Shown: positions 1 to 7,208, counted from the stretch's first letter. The stretch: DNA of 11,795 nt from Immundisolibacteraceae bacterium (GCA_016763355.1 JAESTY010000203.1:1-11795), one strand, 5' to 3'. Numbers and translations are program-made. Notes: generated by a model not told the origin, from the sequence alone.

Positions 1-519
1 CATGATGGTACGCAGCGCACAGCTGGCCGATGAGGCCCAGTGGCTAGGCACTTCATCAGGCACCCTGACCACATGGCAGTCCGGCAATATGTAGTTGTAC
101 TGCGAAAAGCCCCCAATGATGTGCGGATGCACGGTGGAGTCTGCATAACCATAAGGGGTGAAATCGGTGCAGAGGGTTGGTTGCTGGGCCACCGCACAGT
201 AGTAACATTTTCCGCAGTAGGCGTAAGCCCAGATCAGCCGGTCGCCAGTAGTAATGGGTGTGCCAGCCACGTCGGTTTCGCGGCCTTTACCCTGGGATTC
301 AATTTTGCCGACCATTTCATGGCCGAGAATGCAGGGGGTTTTTGAGATCGGTGCCAGCACGCCGAGAGTGATGTGGTGATCGGTGCCGCAGATGGTGGCC
401 CGGTCAATTTTGACAATGATGCCGCCATCTTCAACCTCAGGAACGTCGAAACTACGAACTTCCAGCGGTTGGTTATAGTCGGGCAGTACCAGTGCGTCAC
501 ATTTTGTAGGTGCGTTCAT
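1..519 (-). CDS. Zinc-dependent alcohol dehydrogenase (MDR family), N-terminal part
   Basis: This is the first 173 residues of a medium-chain zinc alcohol dehydrogenase; the gene runs off the left edge. Visible motifs are the catalytic-zinc region CGTDHH (Cys44), GHE (His67-Glu68) and a structural-zinc cysteine cluster at Cys102, Cys105, Cys108 and Cys117, whose last spacing is x8 instead of the common x7. The NAD(P)-binding Rossmann domain lies outside the window. Family knowledge says such enzymes interconvert alcohols and aldehydes or ketones with NAD(P). The ATG at 519 overlaps the stop of the upstream aldehyde dehydrogenase as ATGA, with a GGAG about 12 bases upstream, so translation is probably coupled. 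Inference: it oxidises an alcohol made by the oxygenases of this operon and hands the aldehyde to the neighbouring dehydrogenase. The family call is secure; the substrate is unknown. Confidence 0.93.
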   Translation of the reverse strand, partial: MNAPTKCDALVLPDYNQPLEVRSFDVPEVEDGGIIVKIDRATICGTDHHITLGVLAPISKTPCILGHEMVGKIESQGKGRETDVAGTPITTGDRLIWAYAYCGKCYYCAVAQQPTLCTDFTPYGYADSTVHPHIIGGFSQYNYILPDCHVVRVPDEVPSHWASSASCALRTIM

Positions 520-1991
520 CCGAGTCCAATCTCCACGTTTTTGCGCCCTTGAGCGCCAAAATAATGCACCGCCTTCATTTGAGTGAAGGAGGCGAGTTCT
601 TCGAGGTTTTCTTCTGAGCCGACCCCGGAATTCTTAGCGCCGGCAAAGCCAAAGCCAGGAAAGTGCTTGGTACTGCCGTTGATCCAGACGGTGCCAGCTT
701 CAAAGTGGCGCACCAGGTCCATGGCCCGGTCGATATCCTGGGTCCAGACGCTAGCAGTGAGGCCATATTCGACTTCATTCACGCAGGCCAGCATTTCCTC
801 TTCGTCGTCCCAGGGAATCAGCGCCAGTACAGGCCCGAACACTTCTTCGCGGAACAGAGTATGTTCTGGGGTGACGTCATAAAACACCGTCGGCGGCACG
901 AAATAGCCTTTATCAAAAGGCGCTTCGGTCAGCCGTGCGCCGCCGGTCAGCAGTGGCAGGCCTTCGTCTTTGGATACATTGATGTAATGCATTACCTTTT
1001 CGAACTGGCTAGTAGTGGATACCGCCGCCATCAAGGTTTTGGGATCTTGCGGGTCACCGATTTTGATCGCTTCGCAGGCGGCCTTAATGGCTTTTTTACC
1101 TTCTTCATAGATCGAGCGGTGAATAAAGATCCGCGTAGTCGAACCACAGCTCTGACCGGCGGTCTGGTAAAAGTTCATACCATGCACCGCAGATTTAAAG
1201 GCCTGCTCGGTGTTGGCATCCGGGTAGATCACCATCGGGTTTTTGCCGCCAAGCTCGAAGGTGAAATCTTTGATATGGCCGTTTTTAGCGGCCACGCCAT
1301 AAAATGCCAACGCGGCATTTTTGCCGCCGGTGAGGGTGATACGTTTAATGTCCTTGTGGCCAACGATACCTTCGCCAACCGGGATCCCGCCGGTAAGAAT
1401 CTGGATCAGTCCAGGTGGCAGAATCGGTGCCAGCAGTTCACCCATGCGCAGGGTGCTCAGGCTGGTAAATTCGGATGGTTTAATAATCAGCGAATTGCCC
1501 ATCAGCAGCGGTGCTGCGATGCGCATGATGCTGAACATCAGCGGGTGGTTAAAGGCACAAAACCTTGCCACCACGCCGTAGGGCTGGGGTAGGGTGAAAT
1601 GAATATTATCGCCGGTCCAGCGATCGCCACCTTTGCCCATTACCTGGGGAGCAAGCCCCATCTGAAAGCGCAATAGTTGCACCGCAAATTTGGTGTCGGC
1701 TTCCATTACATGGCGGGGACTACCGGTGTCGAGGATATCCAGTTCGGCCAGCTCCTGGCCATGCTTTTCTAGCAAGGCGGCAATTTCGCCAACCTTGGCA
1801 ATACGGCCAAACAGTGGCACCTGGGCCCACTGCTTTTGGGCGGCTTTGGCACCAGCGACCGCCTCTTCAACTACGCTGGCACATTCTGGCACGCTGCCGA
1901 TGACTTCACCGGTCGCTGGATTGATGGTGTCGTAGCGCTCTTTTATTTCTGGAAACTGGTTATTAACCAGTGGATTGTAGTGATAGCTCAT
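516..1991 (-). CDS. NAD(P)-dependent aldehyde dehydrogenase
   Basis: This 491-residue protein has the usual length of the aldehyde dehydrogenase superfamily. It oxidises an aldehyde to a carboxylic acid in the cytoplasm. Key residues are visible: oxyanion Asn148 (FNHP), Lys171 in IIKPSE, general base Glu246 in FELGGKNP, and nucleophile Cys282 in GQSCGS. The coenzyme-loop motif usually written FTGS reads LTGG here (220-223), a small departure. The reading frame can be extended to a TTG at 2006, but that extension codes through the Shine-Dalgarno AGGAGGAG, so the ATG at 1991 (MSYHYNPL) is the true start. It lies 77 bases after the serine-variant Rieske gene and overlaps the alcohol dehydrogenase by 4 bases. 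Context suggests it finishes an alcohol-aldehyde-acid sequence. Betaine-aldehyde-type specificity is possible but not shown by the sequence. Confidence 0.96.
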   Translation of the reverse strand: MSYHYNPLVNNQFPEIKERYDTINPATGEVIGSVPECASVVEEAVAGAKAAQKQWAQVPLFGRIAKVGEIAALLEKHGQELAELDILDTGSPRHVMEADTKFAVQLLRFQMGLAPQVMGKGGDRWTGDNIHFTLPQPYGVVARFCAFNHPLMFSIMRIAAPLLMGNSLIIKPSEFTSLSTLRMGELLAPILPPGLIQILTGGIPVGEGIVGHKDIKRITLTGGKNAALAFYGVAAKNGHIKDFTFELGGKNPMVIYPDANTEQAFKSAVHGMNFYQTAGQSCGSTTRIFIHRSIYEEGKKAIKAACEAIKIGDPQDPKTLMAAVSTTSQFEKVMHYINVSKDEGLPLLTGGARLTEAPFDKGYFVPPTVFYDVTPEHTLFREEVFGPVLALIPWDDEEEMLACVNEVEYGLTASVWTQDIDRAMDLVRHFEAGTVWINGSTKHFPGFGFAGAKNSGVGSEENLEELASFTQMKAVHYFGAQGRKNVEIGLG

Positions 1992-2068
1992 AACTCTCCT
2001 CCTCAAGGTTCTTCGATGTCTAGATCGTTCAGCGGCGCGTCTCTATCCGTTTTTAACGCCATCCAGTC

Positions 2069-3277
2069 CTAAAATTTTCTCGGTGCAGGATGAGCAAATC
2101 CCATCCGCTCGCGGTAATCATTCCACCAGATCATGTTAGCGGTCTCGTCGTTCTGGCTGGCTTTATCAGATAGAGCATTTTCATCGCCAATACCTTTCAT
2201 GAACCGGGAAACCCCGTCAACCTTGGCGGTAGCTTGAATACGACTAAAGGCGGCGGCATCTTCCAGGCTGACCAAACCACTCGGACCCAGCACGTTGGAG
2301 GACTGCATCACTCGGTGGCGCACCATCTCGGCGTCGTCGGACTGCTTTGCGTAGTAGGCCCAATGGACTTCGGTTTTGTCGACACCGCGGGGAATCACGA
2401 AACGGATGTTGAACATATCCATGTGCCGTGTGGTCAGGGTGACCGGATTGGTGACAATAATATTGGCACCCCTGCTCGGGTCTGAGCCACGGAACTCAAC
2501 CACGCTCGGGTCTTTTAGAAAATTGCCGGCAGCGGCGACATTAAGTTCTGCAACCACGCTCATGTTGCCCTGTGCATCGACCACCTGTTCGCCCTGGCCA
2601 CCCTGCCAGTTGAGCAGGCGAAAAGCGGCGTGGAGCTGGGCCACGTGGTAGCCGTCATTGTCGCGGTAGGTTTTCCAGTTCGATGCATAGGTGGTCTTCT
2701 GATAACCCAGAAATTGCAGGGGTTCGCCGTCACCGAGCGCATATTTAAGCGGACCGGCGACGCCGCTGAGCCATTCGTGAAGCGGTGGCGTATCGTCGCT
2801 AAAGGTAGCAAATAGCAGTCCCTCGAATGACTCGCAACGGAGTTGTTTGAGGCTGTAATTTTCCTTTTTGAAAGAAGCAGGGAAGTCTTCCGAATTTGGG
2901 CAGGCGGTCAGGTCTCCGGCGCTGTTCCAGCCCCAGCCGTGATACGGGCAATTAAAGTTGCGGCGAGTGCCGGAGTTTTTGGTTTCTACCAACGTCCCGC
3001 GATGGGTACTGACGTTGAGGAAGGTGTGGAACTTGCCATCCATATCGCGGTTGATAATGATCGGCACTTCGCCAATCTGAAAGGTTTTAAAATCGCCGGG
3101 TTCGGCAATTTCGCTCTCATGGGCCACCGGGTGCCAGAGCGGGCCGTAAAAAATCTTATCGAGTTCGAGTTGGTAAACATCTTCCCGACTGAAAATACTA
3201 CTGGGCACGCTGTTTAAGCCATCGGGCCAGTCAACCTGACAGGTGTTTAGGTCAGCGGGAGGTGTCGGGGCATTCAT
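2069..3277 (-). CDS. Rieske oxygenase alpha-subunit paralogue with Ser in place of a Rieske Cys ligand
   Basis: This 402-residue protein has the two-domain layout of Rieske non-heme iron oxygenase alpha subunits. The N-terminal Rieske motif should be C-x-H...C-x2-H but reads Ser90-Thr-His92...Cys110-Pro-Tyr-His113; the codon is AGT where TGT would give cysteine. The catalytic domain keeps a mononuclear iron site: Asp208-Gly-Tyr-His211 and His216, with a candidate carboxylate at Glu339/Asp340 (SLED). It is about half identical by eye to the intact Rieske gene at 3525-4727. The frame extends upstream to a GTG at 3397, but ATG 3277 is preferred: it gives MNAP like the paralogue and has GGAGAA about 9 bases upstream. 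A strong terminator separates it from that paralogue. Inference: it may be a non-electron-transferring partner in a mixed oligomer, hold an altered cluster, or be decaying. Confidence 0.93.
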   Translation of the reverse strand: MNAPTPPADLNTCQVDWPDGLNSVPSSIFSREDVYQLELDKIFYGPLWHPVAHESEIAEPGDFKTFQIGEVPIIINRDMDGKFHTFLNVSTHRGTLVETKNSGTRRNFNCPYHGWGWNSAGDLTACPNSEDFPASFKKENYSLKQLRCESFEGLLFATFSDDTPPLHEWLSGVAGPLKYALGDGEPLQFLGYQKTTYASNWKTYRDNDGYHVAQLHAAFRLLNWQGGQGEQVVDAQGNMSVVAELNVAAAGNFLKDPSVVEFRGSDPSRGANIIVTNPVTLTTRHMDMFNIRFVIPRGVDKTEVHWAYYAKQSDDAEMVRHRVMQSSNVLGPSGLVSLEDAAAFSRIQATAKVDGVSRFMKGIGDENALSDKASQNDETANMIWWNDYRERMGFAHPAPRKF

Positions 3278-3325
3278 TAATTTTGCTTCTCCGGAAAACG
3301 GGTCGGGGCTTCTACTCATCACGTT

Positions 3326-3340
3326 GAGAACAGGGTTCTC
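3326..3340. promoter_or_regulatory. Hyphenated palindrome GAGAAC-AGG-GTTCTC, candidate operator
   Basis: This is a perfect 6-bp inverted repeat with a 3-bp spacer, 49 bases upstream of the chosen start of the serine-variant Rieske gene and downstream of the terminator that ends the preceding transcript. The position suits an operator for a dimeric regulator acting on a promoter between 3341 and 3478. I see no convincing -35/-10 pair there, and the site also lies inside the rejected 5' extension of the reading frame. Confidence 0.35.
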
Positions 3341-3478
3341 TTTAACCAGGGTACTGGAACTGGTTTGGCGATGGTTCCATGATCGAACAACCTTCACAAA
3401 ACGATAATTGCCGCTGGCGCTGTTATTCGATTGAGACTGGTGGTTTTGTTACTTGGGTTTATTGTTTTACTGTAGCTT

Positions 3479-3513
3479 AAAAACTACCGGGTCAGCAGCA
3501 GGTGCTGACCCGG
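3479..3513 (-). terminator. Strong rho-independent terminator between the two Rieske genes
   Basis: CCGGGTCAGCA (3487-3497) and TGCTGACCCGG (3503-3513) form a perfect 11-bp stem with a 5-base loop. On the minus strand the stem is followed, after TAG, by five T residues (3479-3483). It begins 12 bases after the stop of the intact Rieske gene and so ends, or attenuates, the upstream part of the operon. On the plus strand there is no T-run, so it acts in the minus direction only. Confidence 0.9.
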
Positions 3514-3524
3514 CGGAACCAATG

Positions 3525-4727
3525 CTAGTTATTTTGAGCTTCAGTGCGTGGGAAACCGAGGGTTTTACGGTAGTACTCCCAGAACACAGTGTTGGCGACT
3601 TCATCATTTTGGGCGCCATTGGCGGCGTCAAAGCCTTCAACAATACCCTTGAGGAAATAAGAGTTCTTTGGCGATGTGGTGGCCGCACGTTGAATGCGAT
3701 GGAACACAGCCGCATCTTCCAGGCTCACCAGGCCGCTTGGCCCCAGCAGGTTGGATGACTGGTTGAGGCGATGTTTGACCATCTCTTCGCTGTCGTCCGC
3801 GTGGGAAAAATAAGCCCAGTGGACTTCTGTTTTGCCAACCCCACGGGGCATTGGGAAACGCAGGTTAATCATGTCCAGATGTTTGGTGGCCACGGTCATC
3901 AAGCTCGGCGCTACCACGTAGGAACCCTGTTCGGGATTAACATCACGAAATTCTAGAATGCTTTCATCTTTAAGAAAGCCAGTTTTAGCGGCTTCCTTGA
4001 GTTGGGAAACCAGCGCGATGTTGCCGTTAGGCTCAACCACACAGAAGCCTTTGCCGCCCTGCCAGTTGAGTAGTCGAAACGCGGCGTGTAATAACGGCGG
4101 ATGGTAACCGTCGTTATCCCGGTAAGCTTTCCAGTTGGCATTATAAATAACCTTCTGGTAACCCATCAGTTTTAGCCGTCCATCACCGCCCATGACCGCC
4201 TGCAAATGTTCTGCGGTACGACCCAGGTAGGACTCCAGGGTAGGCGCGTTGTCCGGGTCCAGAGTGACAAACAGCAGGCCGAAGAAATTTTCGGTGGTGA
4301 TTTCAGCCAGGCCAAATTTCTTTTTAGTGAAATCTTCTGGGAAATCTTCCTCACCCGGGCAGACCCGCAAGTCGCCTTTGCTATCAAAAATCCAACGATG
4401 ATAGGGACATTCGAACTCGGTTTTGTTACCCATAAACCCGGTCACCAGCTCGGTACCACGGTGGGTGCAGGCATTTTGAAATACCCGTACCTGGCCATCT
4501 TCACCGTGAATCACCAGAATCGACTTTTCGCCGAGGTAGCTGGTTTTGTAGTCACCCACATTAGGCACTTCACTAACATGGGCAACCGGATGCCAGACCG
4601 GACCGTAGAACAATTTCTCCAGCTCCAGCTTATAGATGTCTTCCCTTAAGAAGACCTCTTTGGGAACTTCGTTAATGGCGGCTGGCCATTCGAAGACATC
4701 TTTTAACGGATTACTGGGTGCGTTCAT
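3525..4727 (-). CDS. Rieske non-heme iron oxygenase alpha subunit
   Basis: This 400-residue protein has a complete Rieske [2Fe-2S] site (Cys87-x-His89, Cys107-x2-His110) and a C-terminal catalytic domain with Asp206-Gly-Tyr-His209 and His214 plus candidate carboxylate Glu337/Asp338 (SLED). In this family electrons pass from a reductase through the Rieske cluster to the mononuclear iron, which activates O2 to hydroxylate or demethylate a substrate. The segment NWKAYRDNDGYH is shorter than the common NWK-x3-EN-x(2-3)-D-x-YH form, and the paralogue shares this, so the two belong to one unusual subfamily. The start ATG gives MNAPSNPL and has AAGGAA about 10 bases upstream. It lies 58 bases after the ferritin-like gene. 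No beta subunit, ferredoxin or reductase is in the window. The substrate is unknown. Confidence 0.95.
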   Translation of the reverse strand: MNAPSNPLKDVFEWPAAINEVPKEVFLREDIYKLELEKLFYGPVWHPVAHVSEVPNVGDYKTSYLGEKSILVIHGEDGQVRVFQNACTHRGTELVTGFMGNKTEFECPYHRWIFDSKGDLRVCPGEEDFPEDFTKKKFGLAEITTENFFGLLFVTLDPDNAPTLESYLGRTAEHLQAVMGGDGRLKLMGYQKVIYNANWKAYRDNDGYHPPLLHAAFRLLNWQGGKGFCVVEPNGNIALVSQLKEAAKTGFLKDESILEFRDVNPEQGSYVVAPSLMTVATKHLDMINLRFPMPRGVGKTEVHWAYFSHADDSEEMVKHRLNQSSNLLGPSGLVSLEDAAVFHRIQRAATTSPKNSYFLKGIVEGFDAANGAQNDEVANTVFWEYYRKTLGFPRTEAQNN

Positions 4728-4769
4728 TGGCCTGGTTTCCTTAGGATGAGTCTGTGCATCGCAGCGTTG

Positions 4770-4789
4770 CTAATCAATCCTTTGATTAG
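4770..4789 (-). other. Stem-loop spanning the stop codon of the ferritin-like gene
   Basis: CTAATCA (4770-4776) and TGATTAG (4783-4789) form a perfect 7-bp stem with a 6-base loop. The stem includes the TAA stop of the ferritin-like gene. No T-run follows on the minus strand, so it is not a standard terminator. It could protect or process the transcript, or it may be chance. Confidence 0.4.
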
Positions 4790-5613
4790 GCTGCTTTGCG
4801 ATAGAGATTGAAACCGTCGAGGCTGCCATCAATCAACGATTGGCAAATCTCCTCAACTTCGGCTTCGGTTAATGGATCAAGAAACTGTTCATTGCGCTGT
4901 TTCACTTCCTGGCAACGAGCCAGACGCAGCTGGTTATAGAGTTCTTCCAGGTCGACGTTAAAGTCATCTGAATATTGATTGCAGAGTTGGGCCAGTTCTT
5001 CGGGACCATGTTCGAGTTCGTCGATAGCGATGCCTTCCTGCAGCTTGGCAGCCTGCTTAAAGAAATCATCATGAGGCGGTAACTGACTCATGCACCAGTG
5101 CCAGCCGCCGGCAGCGCCTTCCAGGGTAGCGCTGAAAATCTGTGCGACCCAGGGGTGCTGAGTTTTGATGTAAGGCACGTGGCCTGATAAATATTTGTGG
5201 TGCTCAGGCCAGCGGTCTTTCATCGCCAGCATGGAGTCGTCCAGGGACATCTGGCCATCTTCGATATTGGCGACCACATAGCGATAAACGTCGGGCACTG
5301 GGATTTCGGTGTCTTCGCCGATGGTGCGATTGACCAGGTTGTAGTAGGCCTGGAAATGGGCAACTTCTTCTTTCACGGTTTCAAAATAAGCATCCATAGC
5401 CCGGCCATCGGCACCATTACGAATCGCTTCTTTGGCTTTGTCGGAATGCAGCATGATGGCACCGAACTCTTTGCCCATCTGCAGGCAGAGCCAGTTCATG
5501 TCACGTTCCGGAGTACGGTTGGCGATATAAGCCAGAATGACCTTGTTAACTGCTTCCGCGCCCTGGTCAAGAATCTGGGTAATGTTGCCCTGAATTTCGC
5601 TAGCTGTGGCCAT
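4786..5613 (-). CDS. Ferritin-like putative diiron protein
   Basis: I do not recognise a named family for this 275-residue protein, but its helical core has the ligand pattern of a ferritin-like diiron four-helix bundle: Glu49 on a first helix, Glu83-x2-His86 (KEEVAHF), Glu165 on a third helix (ATLEGAAGG), and Glu199-x2-His202 (DELEHG). Two ExxH motifs plus two single glutamates are typical of diiron oxidases and oxygenases such as AurF-like N-oxygenases and related enzymes. No signal peptide or membrane segment is seen, so it is probably cytoplasmic. The start ATG has GAGGAA upstream. It is 48 bases downstream of a heme-oxygenase-like gene and 58 bases upstream of the intact Rieske gene, which supports one pathway. 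Inference: an O2-dependent oxidation of the pathway substrate. A storage or structural role cannot be excluded. Confidence 0.85.
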   Translation of the reverse strand: MATASEIQGNITQILDQGAEAVNKVILAYIANRTPERDMNWLCLQMGKEFGAIMLHSDKAKEAIRNGADGRAMDAYFETVKEEVAHFQAYYNLVNRTIGEDTEIPVPDVYRYVVANIEDGQMSLDDSMLAMKDRWPEHHKYLSGHVPYIKTQHPWVAQIFSATLEGAAGGWHWCMSQLPPHDDFFKQAAKLQEGIAIDELEHGPEELAQLCNQYSDDFNVDLEELYNQLRLARCQEVKQRNEQFLDPLTEAEVEEICQSLIDGSLDGFNLYRKAA

Positions 5614-5661
5614 GGTATTTCCTCTTTAAAAAATTTGGTTTGCTGTCAATTTTAAGTCTGT

Positions 5662-6387
5662 TTAAGCGGCGTTTGGAATCGAGACGCCTGCGGCATCAAG
5701 TTCATCACCCAGGGTCTTAATGCCCTCATAAAACAGGGACGCTGCGTTGAGCGCGGTGTCGAGTCCGGCTAGTACATCTTCGGCCAGCTCGTCGGTGGTC
5801 ACATGGTTACGGATCGGCCGCCAGACTTTCTTGCCAGCATGTTCAAGATCAGCAATTTGGTGATAGGTAAAAAAGAACATCTGTTTTTCAGTCAGACCCA
5901 GGTCCCGCATCCACTTCTTATAGTCCATGCTAGTTTCACCTTCATAAGCGGTGAGCACGAACTCTTCCAGAGAGGTTGAGAGCCAGCCGATAATCCAGTG
6001 CCGGTTACGACAGAGGTTTTCGGTGACGTTGTTATAGAGGTCTGCTTTGGGCACCGGTTGAGCGTTGTTGAGTTGCTCGTCGGTGAGGCCGATAGTGCGA
6101 CCCATTTCCCAAAGGATTTTGGTATGAGGCGCTTCGATACCCTTGTCGTAAACCAGCTCTTCGAGCATCTGGCCAATGGTTTTACGCACGATGGCCTGGT
6201 CTGGGCATCGGCTCATCCAGGCCGGGCGCCACACCGAGCTAAACATGCGGTTGCGAATTGAGTGCTGCAGCATCCATGCCTGTGCCTGGCCCGGGGTCAA
6301 TTTTTCGTGAAACCAGGTCCAGTCAGCTGCCGCTGCAACGCAGCGTTCAGCAATTATTTCGACAATATCGTCACCAGGTGTTGCCAT
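5662..6387 (-). CDS. Heme-oxygenase-like (TenA/PqqC fold) putative diiron oxygenase, copy 2
   Basis: This 241-residue all-helical protein resembles the iron-containing heme-oxygenase-like diiron oxidase superfamily (UndA, BesC, CADD, SznF relatives). Candidate metal ligands are Glu76/Glu77 (MLEELVYD), His88 (APHTKILW), Glu142 (SLEEFVL), and the C-terminal set His176-x3-Asp180-x2-His183 (YHQIADLEHAGKKVW). The last motif matches the H-x3-D-x2-H of that superfamily. Characterised members cleave, desaturate or N-oxygenate small molecules with O2. It is about 70% identical by my count to the gene at 6480-7208, with one short indel near residue 150, so the pair is a tandem duplication. The start ATG has a GGGAGAGAG Shine-Dalgarno. 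Substrate unknown; thiaminase/TenA-like chemistry without metal is a less likely alternative because the full ligand set is present. Confidence 0.88.
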   Translation of the reverse strand: MATPGDDIVEIIAERCVAAAADWTWFHEKLTPGQAQAWMLQHSIRNRMFSSVWRPAWMSRCPDQAIVRKTIGQMLEELVYDKGIEAPHTKILWEMGRTIGLTDEQLNNAQPVPKADLYNNVTENLCRNRHWIIGWLSTSLEEFVLTAYEGETSMDYKKWMRDLGLTEKQMFFFTYHQIADLEHAGKKVWRPIRNHVTTDELAEDVLAGLDTALNAASLFYEGIKTLGDELDAAGVSIPNAA

Positions 6388-6479
6388 CGTTTCTCTCTCC
6401 CTTTTGAGTTGCGATGTAACCGTCGATCTTCGCGCTCGGCTAATGTTCTGTCAAGGCATTGAAGCCCTGTGATTAAAGG

Positions 6480-7208
6480 TTAAGCAGCGATCAATGAAGC
6501 GCCGGCCGCATCGAGTTGTTCGCCGAGCTCACTAACACCTTTATAGAACAGGGTGGCAGCGTTGAGCGCCGTATCTAGACCGGCTAATACATCCGCAGCG
6601 AGTTCGTCACTAGTGACATGCTTTTGCAGAGGTCGCCAGACCTTTTTACCCGCATGTTCCATGTCGGCCTGTTCGTGATAAGTGAAGAAAAACAGCTGCT
6701 CTTCGGTCAGACCCAGATCCGTCATCCACTTTTTGTAGCTCATATTGGTTTCCTGCTTGCCGTTGAGGGCAACCAATACGAATTCATCGATAGAAGTGGA
6801 TAGCCAGCCAATGATCCAGTGCCGGTTACGGCAGAGGTTTTCCTGGATGTTGCAGTAGAGGTCGACGATCGGCGTCGGTGTGGCATCGGTGAGCTGCTGA
6901 TCGGTCAAGCCAACATTACGGCCCATTTCCCAGAGAATCTTGGTATGTGCGGCCTGAATGTTGTCGTCATAGACCAGCTCTTCGAGCATCTGGCCGATGG
7001 TTTTGCGCACGATGGCCTGGTCCGGGCAACGGCTCATCCACGCAGGGCGCCATGAGGCACTATAAAGTCGATTGCGAATCGAATGTTGCAGCATAAAAGC
7101 CTGCGCTTTACCTGGGGTTAGATCTTCCGTAAACCAGGGCCAATCCTGACATTTCTCCACGCATCGATCGGCAATTTGATCAATGATGCTATCTCCGGCT
7201 GTGGCCAT
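6480..7208 (-). CDS. Heme-oxygenase-like (TenA/PqqC fold) putative diiron oxygenase, copy 1
   Basis: This 242-residue paralogue is the first gene of the minus-strand operon. The candidate ligands are conserved with copy 2: Glu76/Glu77, His88, Glu142 (IDEFVL; the neighbour at 141 is Asp here and Glu in copy 2, pointing to 142 as the ligand), and His178-x3-Asp182-x2-His185. Both copies keep the complete set, so neither looks like a dead pseudo-enzyme. Conservation is highest at residues 51-80 and 120-140 and in the C-terminal metal helix; the N-terminal 25 residues and the 145-155 loop vary. The start ATG is preceded by AGGAGAG. The 92-base gap to copy 2 has no convincing terminator. Inference: the two products act as a heterodimer or on successive intermediates. 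No function can be assigned beyond O2-dependent chemistry. Confidence 0.88.
   Translation of the reverse strand: MATAGDSIIDQIADRCVEKCQDWPWFTEDLTPGKAQAFMLQHSIRNRLYSASWRPAWMSRCPDQAIVRKTIGQMLEELVYDDNIQAAHTKILWEMGRNVGLTDQQLTDATPTPIVDLYCNIQENLCRNRHWIIGWLSTSIDEFVLVALNGKQETNMSYKKWMTDLGLTEEQLFFFTYHEQADMEHAGKKVWRPLQKHVTSDELAADVLAGLDTALNAATLFYKGVSELGEQLDAAGASLIAA

Noticed and set aside
234..500. 88-codon minus-strand frame at the left edge
   Set aside because: It is an out-of-frame shadow. The correct frame from 519 gives the zinc alcohol dehydrogenase motifs.
663..1592. Long 309-codon open frame on the plus strand
   Set aside because: It lies antisense to the aldehyde dehydrogenase, whose catalytic motifs are all in place on the minus strand. 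The plus-strand translation has no family features.
1992..2006. TTG start giving the aldehyde dehydrogenase five extra residues
   Set aside because: The extra codons are the Shine-Dalgarno sequence itself (AGGAGGAG), so the ATG at 1991 is the start.
3278..3397. GTG start giving the serine-variant Rieske protein 40 more residues
   Set aside because: The extension has no counterpart in the paralogue. ATG 3277 has a good ribosome-binding site and gives the matching MNAP N-terminus.
6426..6454. Internal promoter on the minus strand (TTGACA, 17 bp, GAAGAT) between the two heme-oxygenase-like genes
   Set aside because: The -35 is perfect but the -10 matches only 3 of 6, with nothing else in support. 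Possible, but too weak to annotate.
6171..7080. Long near-repeats in the DNA around 6171-6260 and 6991-7080
   Set aside because: These are the conserved coding segments of the two paralogous heme-oxygenase-like genes, not a separate repeat element.
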